DNA of 10,665 nt from Spirogloea muscicola (Eukaryota > Streptophyta > Zygnematophyceae > Spirogloeales > Spirogloeaceae). Position numbers and translations under genes: made by a program. Below, piece by piece: positions 1 through 10,665 of this stretch; within the stretch, counting starts at the first letter, position 1; each line of letters opens with the position of its first letter. The stretch spans positions 98,782 through 109,446 of the forward strand of contig WELB01000195.1 of assembly GCA_009602725.1 (NCBI GenBank). The letters are read 5' to 3'. The notes beneath the pieces are model-generated. The model saw nothing but the letters and a program-made list of their open reading frames with translations, searched no databases and was not told the origin of the DNA.

Positions 1-260
1 CTAAGTAACAGAAACAAAGCTGCTACGAGACACTCAGTAACCCCTGCTAAGCAGCCGCAGATCAGAGATGCTGGGCTCCTGGAAGTGGGTCCCCTGGCCA
101 GAGCCAGAGGCAGCAGCGAGGGCTCTGCCGGCACGAAGGTGCAGCGCCCGGGCCATGGACCTCTGCAGCGAGACGGCCATGCGCATTCGATACACTTGCG
201 CCAGCGACCCGGCTGCAGTTGACAAGAGGCAAGCAGCAAGAAGCTGCGTCGAAGGCTAGG
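1..260 (-). mobile_element. Retroelement 3' fragment, copy A (LINE-like tail)
   Basis: This is the 3' coding end of a repeated element, read on the minus strand. The readable part runs from about 228 down to a TGA at 34-36 and ends in the residues SDLRLLSRGY. The same tail recurs in copies B and C nearby, with shared blocks such as AAGSLAQV(Y/F)RMR and VSLQRS. Similarity to the other copies fades upstream of about 228-260, so the copy is 5'-truncated, which is usual for non-LTR retrotransposons. Its 3' UTR runs off the left edge of the window. Assignment to LINE-like reverse-transcriptase tails rests on the general look of the tail (an HGA(F/Y)GSGW motif in the longer copies, then an R/L-rich helix) and on 5' truncation; no catalytic RT motif is visible. 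It is certainly a repeat, less certainly a LINE. Confidence 0.6.
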
Positions 261-291
261 GGGGGTGGCGGGAGAATCCCGCCACACCCCC
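259..291. repeat. Hairpin at the head-to-head junction of copies A and B
   Basis: The left arm 265-273 (GTGGCGGGA) pairs perfectly with 277-285 (TCCCGCCAC) across a GAA loop. After one bulged base at 286, five G (260-264) pair with five C (287-291). The inverted repeat sits exactly between the truncated 5' ends of two oppositely oriented retroelement fragments. It could be a remnant of the event that joined them or simply part of the host sequence. Confidence 0.75.
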
Positions 292-296
292 TTGCG

Positions 297-861
297 CCGT
301 CGGTTCGCGGTTGGATGCGGAATCGGAGCCGTCGATGGAGCGGCTCGTGAAAGTCAGAGTGACAATTGGCGTACACGGGGCCTTTGGCAGTGGCTGGTTG
401 GACCTCCTCCAGCGGCTTGCCCGGGAGGCCATCGAGCGGCGGCAGGGTTCGCCAGGCTTCAATGCTGCCGGCTCCCTGGCGCAGGTCTTTCGGATGAGGC
501 TGGCGGTCTCGCTGCAGCGCTCTTTGCTTCTTCTTTGGCTCATGCGGTCCACGCGCGCGCTGGCCGTGCCTTGGCTGCTGCTTCCGGGTCTCGGCAGAGT
601 GCCGCTTTTCCTGCCCCGAATTACTCCGATCTGCTGTTGCTCACACGTGGATACTGAGCATCCATCTCCCTCTGCACCGTCTTGCACTTTGTAGTATAGT
701 CCTTTTTCGGCACTTCTTTCTTAAGCTTTGAACATTGTCCATTCTTTTTGGGTTGGCTTTGTCAGCCCCTCTTCTCAATGGGCGGGCACTTTCCTCTTCT
801 TCTATTCTCAGAAAAAGCCGAGGTGCGTGTGGGTGCTGTGAGAGAAGGCGCGCAGGGCGCA
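297..861 (+). mobile_element. Retroelement 3' fragment, copy B, with 3' UTR
   Basis: This is a second copy of the repeated tail, in plus orientation. It includes the motif HGAFGSGWLDLLQ near 376-414, the block AAGSLAQVFRMRLAVSLQRS (about 463-522), and a terminal SDLLLLTRGY ending at TGA 655-657. The first part reads in one frame and the last in another. The break is near 521-531, where an 11-base unit (TCTTTGCTTCT) is partly repeated in tandem. The 3' UTR (658 onward) resembles that of copy C between about 731 and 812, including a hairpin at 750-768. No initiating exon or intact protein remains, so this is a dead fragment. The left limit and the exact 3' terminus are uncertain. Confidence 0.65.
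750..768 (+). other. 3' UTR stem-loop of retroelement copy B
   Basis: GGGTTGGC (750-757) and GTCAGCCC (761-768) form an 8-bp stem with two G-U wobbles and a TTT loop. It follows a run ATTCTTTTT and precedes CTCTTCTCAATGGGC. The same order of elements occurs in copy C with base changes that keep the stem. A conserved 3' stem-loop is a known reverse-transcriptase recognition feature in several LINE families; that role here is inference. Confidence 0.55.
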
Positions 862-1530
862 TAAAATGAAATGGAGGCCAATTCAAGCCGATACATTGTC
901 CAGGCAGGGTCTAGGGCAAACTAAACAGGGCTACATAATACGTGCTGTGAGAAGAAGTGGCTCTCCCAAATGGGGAGAAGGACTGTAACAAGCCAGCCCG
1001 AAAAGAAGAGGAGCTCGCCCATGAAACAGAGGAGCTGGCAGAAGCCAGCCAAAAAAGAATGCACAAAAACCAAAGAGCCACAACAGGTGCCGGGAAGAAG
1101 GGAAACACAGCTAAACATCTAGACAACTAGACACGACGGAACCACAGGAAGCTCAATACCCGCGGGTGAGCAACGTCAGGTCAGAGAAGCTCGAAGCTGG
1201 AAAAGATGCAGGCAGACGAGACCCGGAAGCAGCAACGACAGCACGGCCCGCACGCGAGTGGACGGCATGAGCGAGGGACCGTTGAAGGGACACGGAGAGC
1301 CGCATCCGGAAGACCTGGGCCAGGGAGCCGGCTGCGTTGAAACCGGGCAGCCCCCTGGCGGACCCGGCCGCCGCTCGATGGCCTGCCGGGCAAGCCACTG
1401 GAGGAGATCCAGCCAGCCGCTGCCATAAGCCCCGTGGACGTCGATGGCAAGAGCCGCGAATTCATCGCCGGGGGGGTGATCTGCATACTTCCGCTCCTTG
1501 CCCCGGGCCGCTCAGCGTCCGCAGCTAGCT
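862..1530 (-). mobile_element. Retroelement 3' fragment, copy C, with 3' UTR
   Basis: This is the longest copy, on the minus strand. The coding part runs from about 1486 down to TGA 1153-1155. It contains the motif IDVHGAYGSGWLDLLQWLAR, then GFNAAGSLAQVFRMRLSV, VSLQRSLAHAVHSRAGRA, and ends SDLTLLTRGY. An extra 11 bases near 1341-1352 relative to copy B put its two halves in different frames, so it is not functional. The 3' UTR continues to about 862 and ends with an AT-rich stretch (ATTTCATTTTATG on the minus strand), a plausible element terminus. By eye about four bases in five match copy B in the coding part. Copies B and C are tail to tail. Family assignment as LINE-like is inferred. Confidence 0.65.
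1033..1050 (-). other. 3' UTR stem-loop of retroelement copy C
   Basis: On the minus strand GGCTGGC, loop TTCT, then GCCAGCT form a 7-bp stem with one G-U wobble. It is the positional counterpart of the copy B stem at 750-768: both follow a CATTCTTTTT run and precede CTC and an ATGGGCG motif. Confidence 0.55.
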
Positions 1531-1652
1531 CATTATCACTGTTATGAAATTACAACATGAGTCCTGAGGCATGATAAACTCTGAGTTGGCGTTGCTTATC
1601 TAAGCAAGTGTCAGCATTTGTGACAGCTTATTTTGACACTGTTTTTGAGCAG

Positions 1653-3990
1653 TTTCGAGTTCGACCCCGACACAAAGCTGGGCTTGAATGTGGCCTCTTG
1701 CTTGATTACCAGGTCTCTCCAGCTCTACTTCACAAGGACACCAGCTTGCAAGCTCTGTCAGCATTCTAGTACATGCATTCACTTTTATGCTCCCACAAGT
1801 AATGCTGCATGCAGATTTACTAGCCACAGCATCATCAGGGTCTCCTTTCCAGATTTTGTTTACCCTTGATATGTAGACAGCAAGGAGATTGTCATATTGT
1901 AACACTTCACATTGTCTTGAGTCACTAAACTGCTCATGTGAATTTGTGACTTGCAGAGCTCCTGTTGGCAAGGAAGGAGAAGAGGGAAAGCCTAAGTTTG
2001 TGATTCGTCCGTATGTTTCAAGAATCACAATACTTTTGCATACGCTTACTCAGCATGGTCCACTCTCCAAAAGTGTATGCCTAGACTGTGACCTTGTTCA
2101 GTATACCTAAATGATTTGATTGCCAGCTGATATATGCTGCGTGTGATAGTACAGAGATTGTCCGACTCAAGATCTATCAATGTTTTCCTTCACAACTTAT
2201 GCTTCTGATTAGTATGATTCTGCTTGATTACCTCTGCAGGTATACCCCCATATCGGATCCAGACTCACAAGGTTACTTTGACCTTCTCATCAAGGTCTCC
2301 AACCCAGCACTTCAGGGGATAGTGTGTTGCACAGTCGCGTGTCAACACTCCCAGCTGCCCTCCCCTCCATGGTTATTCTCCTCATGTTGTTGGTAATGTT
2401 TCAGGTATATCCGCAAGGTGAGATGAGCAGGCACATTCACTCCTTGAGTCCTGGTGATGAGCTGGAAGTGAAGGGACCCATCCCAAAGTTGCCCTATGAA
2501 GCAAACATGAAGAAACACATTGGCATGGCAAGTACATTCAACCTCATTTTCTGGGGGCCCTCCCGTCTTGTGATGGATTATAGACCAACTTTCAGTACGT
2601 CCAGTGATGCTGGATCTAATGTCGCGCAAGGTCCTCAGAGCAATGGCATCTGCAGCTGGTCCAAGGGAGTTCAGTCGCAGTAAAGTAGGTGAAGCAGATG
2701 GTCTCCTGGAAGCACAATCACGTCTGATGCATGGCTTGCAGGCTGCACATTGTGGAGGAGCAGTGGTATGACAGATGTAGGATGATTTTTGTTGAGCATC
2801 TTCAGGTGGCTGGTGGCACGGGTATAACTCCAATGCTCCAAATAATAAATGCTATCCTCAAAAACCCTGACGATCACACTCAGGTGAGTGTAGTAATGTT
2901 GTGAATATGTGGCCAAGTTCAAGCTTGCTGTGTTCAGTGCACTGGAAAGCTTTCAAGGATTACTACTAACTTTGTGAGTATGCTTCTTGACTAGGTGCAC
3001 CTTAACTGCACTTTAAGCGTCGGCAGACCTAGCAAAGTTCGAGGTGTGTGCCCTTGAGTTGATATGGATGGATCTTATTAAGCCTGACTGGTGACAGGTA
3101 TCTCTGGTCTTTGCAAATGTCACACCAGAAGACATCCTGCTCAAGAGCCAGCTAGATGCACGAACTTTCAAGCACCCAAACTTGAAGGTGAGAAATAGTG
3201 CCCTCTGTCATCTCAAAGTTGGTCTTCAGTTCCATAAGCCAAGGCTTGGAACTTGCACTCCTTTTCTCTTCCCTTTGCATCTTCTTTCTTTTGGAAAGTT
3301 CAGAATGGTACCGTGGTATTCCACATGTCTCGTAGGGCATGGCCACACCTCGTCATAGTAGTGTGTATCTGACAAAATGCGATTCACACCTTGCTCTGAC
3401 AAGTGCACTGGCCTCAGAGGTGGCACCACGTCAAGATTCATCAGGCAATTGCCTCAGTCAGTGTGTGCCTTTCATGATGTCAGGTGTTTTATGTAATAGA
3501 TCATCCTGACGAAGATTGGCATGGAGGGGTGGGCCGCACAAATGCAGACATCTTGAAGAAGGCCCTTCCTGCCCCCTCTGAGGATACCCTCATTTTGGTG
3601 AGGTCTCTTGAACCAGCATAGCGCGCGCATACTTGCACTAATTATTGGCCTGGATTTGGTAGCAATCAATCATATTACTTTGACTCGAATGTTCTGGTAG
3701 GTTCTTGGCTGCTACTCTTCTTATTCACAACATCATTAGAGTGCTCTTGATTATTGTAGGTTTGCGGGCCTCCAGGCATGATGAACAACATATCTGGAGA
3801 CAAGAATCCAGACAGGTCTCAAGGCGAAGTAAGAGTCCATTCCTTACTCATTGTGAGTGTCTGTGCAGTGCTTCGTTTGTAGTCATAAGGATCTCAGACT
3901 GCCCACTCAGAGATTCTCTGTTGGTGATCGCAGGTTCAGGGCCTTCTAAAAGATCTTGGTTATACGAAGGATCAAGTATATAAATTTTAG
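1653..3990 (+). CDS. CBR2: NADH-cytochrome b5 reductase, plant mitochondrial type (5' exons missing)
   Basis: FAD enzyme passing electrons from NADH to cytochrome b5 or a similar acceptor; the plant mitochondrial form is membrane-bound. Exons: 1653-1712, 1957-2010, 2240-2294, 2405-2527, 2806-2883, 3098-3187, 3484-3597, 3760-3828, 3934-3990 (TAG). All junctions keep frame and give about 232 residues. The FAD site RPYTPIS (residues 38-44) spans an intron that splits its proline codon and is followed by [16 protein letters not shown]. The NADH half has GGTGITPM (101-108), CGPPGMM (194-200) and the usual C-terminus ending VYKF. The family is about 300-330 residues long, so some 90 N-terminal residues, including any targeting or membrane segment, are absent. 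Exon 1653 starts on the last base of a codon after a good acceptor, so upstream exons are required; the sequence upstream is retroelement. Exon 4 ends at a GC donor. No stop or frameshift interrupts the readable part. Assignment to CBR2 rather than the ER form rests on resemblance around ASCLITRAP and MKKHIGM. Confidence 0.93.
2528..2805 (+). other. GC-AG intron in the cytochrome b5 reductase gene
   Basis: The exon before it ends ATT GGC ATG and the next starts GTG GCT GGT GGC, giving the conserved [13 protein letters not shown]. This requires the donor GCAAGT at 2528-2533, the classic donor of rare GC-AG introns. The nearest GT (2532) would add bases and break the frame. The acceptor is CATCTTCAG at 2797-2805. 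Confidence 0.88.
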
Positions 3991-4004
3991 TCTGATGAAC
4001 ATAG

Positions 4005-4575
4005 CTTCCAGCGGGTGATCACATTGAGCTGATTGAGAAGGATCAAATCAGCTACATGATTCATGTAGCGCTGCCAATAGGGAAATTGCAAGCAAATTGC
4101 CTCAATCAAGGTCATACTGCACACTGAGTAGCGTGTCCTCTTCTCAATAAGAGGTCTGGCTCCTAGAGAGATTGTATTGAAGCTCGATGATGAGGGACGT
4201 CAACTGGGCTTTGACAAGGACTTGCGAACTGTCCAGCAATATGTGTTTGACTTTGCCTTTCAGTTGTCTCTGTGAGTGTACCTGCAACAGCAGCCAATCA
4301 AGGTGTAATATTTAGATGTGCAGTGCAGGTAAGAGGCAACTTCAAAAAGCTCGTGTAAGAGGACATATAGTCTGTGCAATCATTGTGTTCTGTATAGAAA
4401 TCCCTGTTGCTGCCAGCACACTGGAGTTCATACACGCCATCCCGCCTCACGAAGCTTGACCATTTAAGCTTGTATGATGGAGACACATAAGCAGAACTTC
4501 TGGCGCAAACCACCTTACCAGAACCTGGGTTGCCAGAAGCCACCTCGGACTGGCATCAATGAGGCATTGATATAG
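4005..4575 (+). CDS. Unidentified exon chain (C-terminal part of an unknown protein)
   Basis: Short open segments downstream of the reductase read as one spliced protein tail. Segment 1 opens at 4005 (AGDHIELIEKDQISYMIHVA); its exact ends are uncertain. Segment 2, about 4152-4271, contains PREIVLKLDDEGRQLGFD and TVQQYVFDF and ends at a perfect donor GTGAGT (4272). Segment 3, 4324-4354, is a 31-base exon (AGKRQLQKAR) between TGTGCAG and GTAAGA. Segment 4, 4495-4575, has NFWRKPPYQNLG, then KPPRTGINEALI and TAG. Phases agree from segment 2 to 4. The segment 1-2 join is either a 43-base GT-AG intron or a 64-base GC-AG intron. The mix of charged and hydrophobic residues looks like real protein, but I do not recognise the family. 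No start is assured; the only Met in segment 1 is at 4056, and a TAG closes the frame at 4002. It may be a small gene, a truncated gene fragment, or alternative 3' exons of the reductase locus. Confidence 0.4.
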
Positions 4576-5177
4576 CCAGCAATTTATGGACGGCCGGGTT
4601 TAAGATGCCCAGTGCCATCATGTTGTGCTAAACATGAGCAGAGGGTGGCGCCTGTTTGTCATCTCTACTATACTCTCCCACTTTGAAGTGGTTTGGCAGT
4701 TCTAACTCTCACCGTGGCTTCTGAAATGTACAGAAGTGAACTCCAAGCCCACAATAAGTGCCAAGAGGGTAGCAACTGGGTGGTACTGCACCCGCTTTCA
4801 AGAGAAAGAATGAATAGTCCTCCAATGAGAAAGAAAAAGAATGAATGGTCCTCCAATGAGAGGACTCAGAATAACAAGCAAACAGCCAATTTGGCGGGAT
4901 GGCTTACGGGTGTTCTACTTTGGCAGCTGTGCAGCTTCTCTACACAAGAAAGTCTTGACCACATCAATGAGATGCAGCTTAATTGTCATGCTTGCCTTCA
5001 TACTTGGCCACAGTGGCCATACCTCACTGGAGGCACGCTCTCCTTGATAGCACCTCCATGAACAGCTTAGACATTTAGCCACCTCACGAGTTCTAACCCT
5101 GGCAGAAGAATGGGGACTTTCTCAGTGTGGCAGCACAATCGTTGGCATGTCTTTACCAAGATGGAGAAAGGTCAGGT
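4576..5177. other. Spacer between convergent genes
   Basis: This stretch lies between the stop of the plus-strand exon chain and the stop of the minus-strand transport receptor. Open frames on either strand here are short and have low-complexity or unconvincing translations. I see no recognisable gene, RNA or transposon, only a two-unit tandem duplication at 4805-4861. It probably holds the 3' UTRs and polyadenylation sites of both flanking transcription units; I could not place a polyadenylation signal with confidence. Confidence 0.5.
4805..4861. repeat. Two-copy tandem repeat, 31-bp period
   Basis: The unit AAAGAATGAATAGTCCTCCA (4805-4824, continuing ATGAGA to 4830) is repeated at 4836-4861 with one change (TAGTCC to TGGTCC). 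Five A/G-rich bases separate the copies. It lies in the spacer and looks like a recent slippage duplication. Confidence 0.9.

Positions 5178-10665
<5,488 letters not shown>

Noticed and set aside
911-1126. 71-residue hydrophobic open frame on the minus strand, resembling a small membrane protein
   Set aside because: It lies in the 3' UTR of retroelement copy C; its hydrophobicity comes from the T-rich UTR and it is not shared as a frame with copy B.
2342-2833. 163-residue open frame on the minus strand
   Set aside because: It runs antisense across two reductase exons and the intron between them; the plus strand encodes conserved motifs with splice sites.
4298-4543. 81-residue open frame on the minus strand
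   Set aside because: It overlaps the plus-strand exon chain and matches nothing I know; the plus-strand reading has consistent splice sites. Not excluded with certainty.
4693-5061. 122-residue open frame on the plus strand
   Set aside because: It spans a tandem duplication and has no family resemblance or splice support; most likely chance.

Overview
This looks like nuclear DNA from a member of the green lineage (Viridiplantae). Both recognisable genes are split into many short exons with mostly GT-AG introns. Short arrays of the plant-type telomere unit TTTAGGG/CCCTAAA sit in three introns. The spliced product of the plus-strand gene reads like the plant mitochondrial type of NADH-cytochrome b5 reductase. 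The GC-rich exons, alanine/glycine-rich insertions and retroelement tails would fit a green alga, perhaps a streptophyte alga, but the sequence does not fix the species.

Layout. Positions 1-1530 hold three broken 3' ends of one retrotransposon family, probably a non-LTR (LINE-like) element. Copy A (minus) and copy B (plus) lie head to head around a strong hairpin; copies B and C (minus) lie tail to tail. Positions 1653-3990 (plus) hold nine exons of a cytochrome b5 reductase gene. Every splice joins in frame and the C-terminus is intact, but the exons for roughly the first quarter of the protein are not in the window. One of its introns is GC-AG. Positions 4005-4575 (plus) carry a chain of short exon-like segments with consistent phases; they read as the tail of a protein I cannot identify. 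Positions 4576-5177 are a probable gene-free spacer with one 31-bp-period tandem duplication.

Positions 10544-5178 (minus) hold eleven exons of an importin-beta family nuclear transport receptor of the transportin-3/importin-13 type. It has ARM/HEAT-like helical repeats and about 1040 residues are readable. Phases agree at all ten junctions. Its 5' end is cut off by a run of 121 A residues (10545-10665) that abuts exon sequence and ends the window; an assembly or sequencing artefact is the simplest explanation.

The plus-strand genes and the minus-strand gene converge on the spacer near 4.6-5.2 kb. I see no functional link between them: one product acts in electron transfer at a membrane, the other in nucleocytoplasmic transport. 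I found no tRNA, rRNA, CRISPR array or prokaryotic operon. The points most worth a second look are the GC-AG intron, the unidentified exon chain, the hairpin shared by two retroelement 3' UTRs, and the telomere-like arrays in three introns of one gene.
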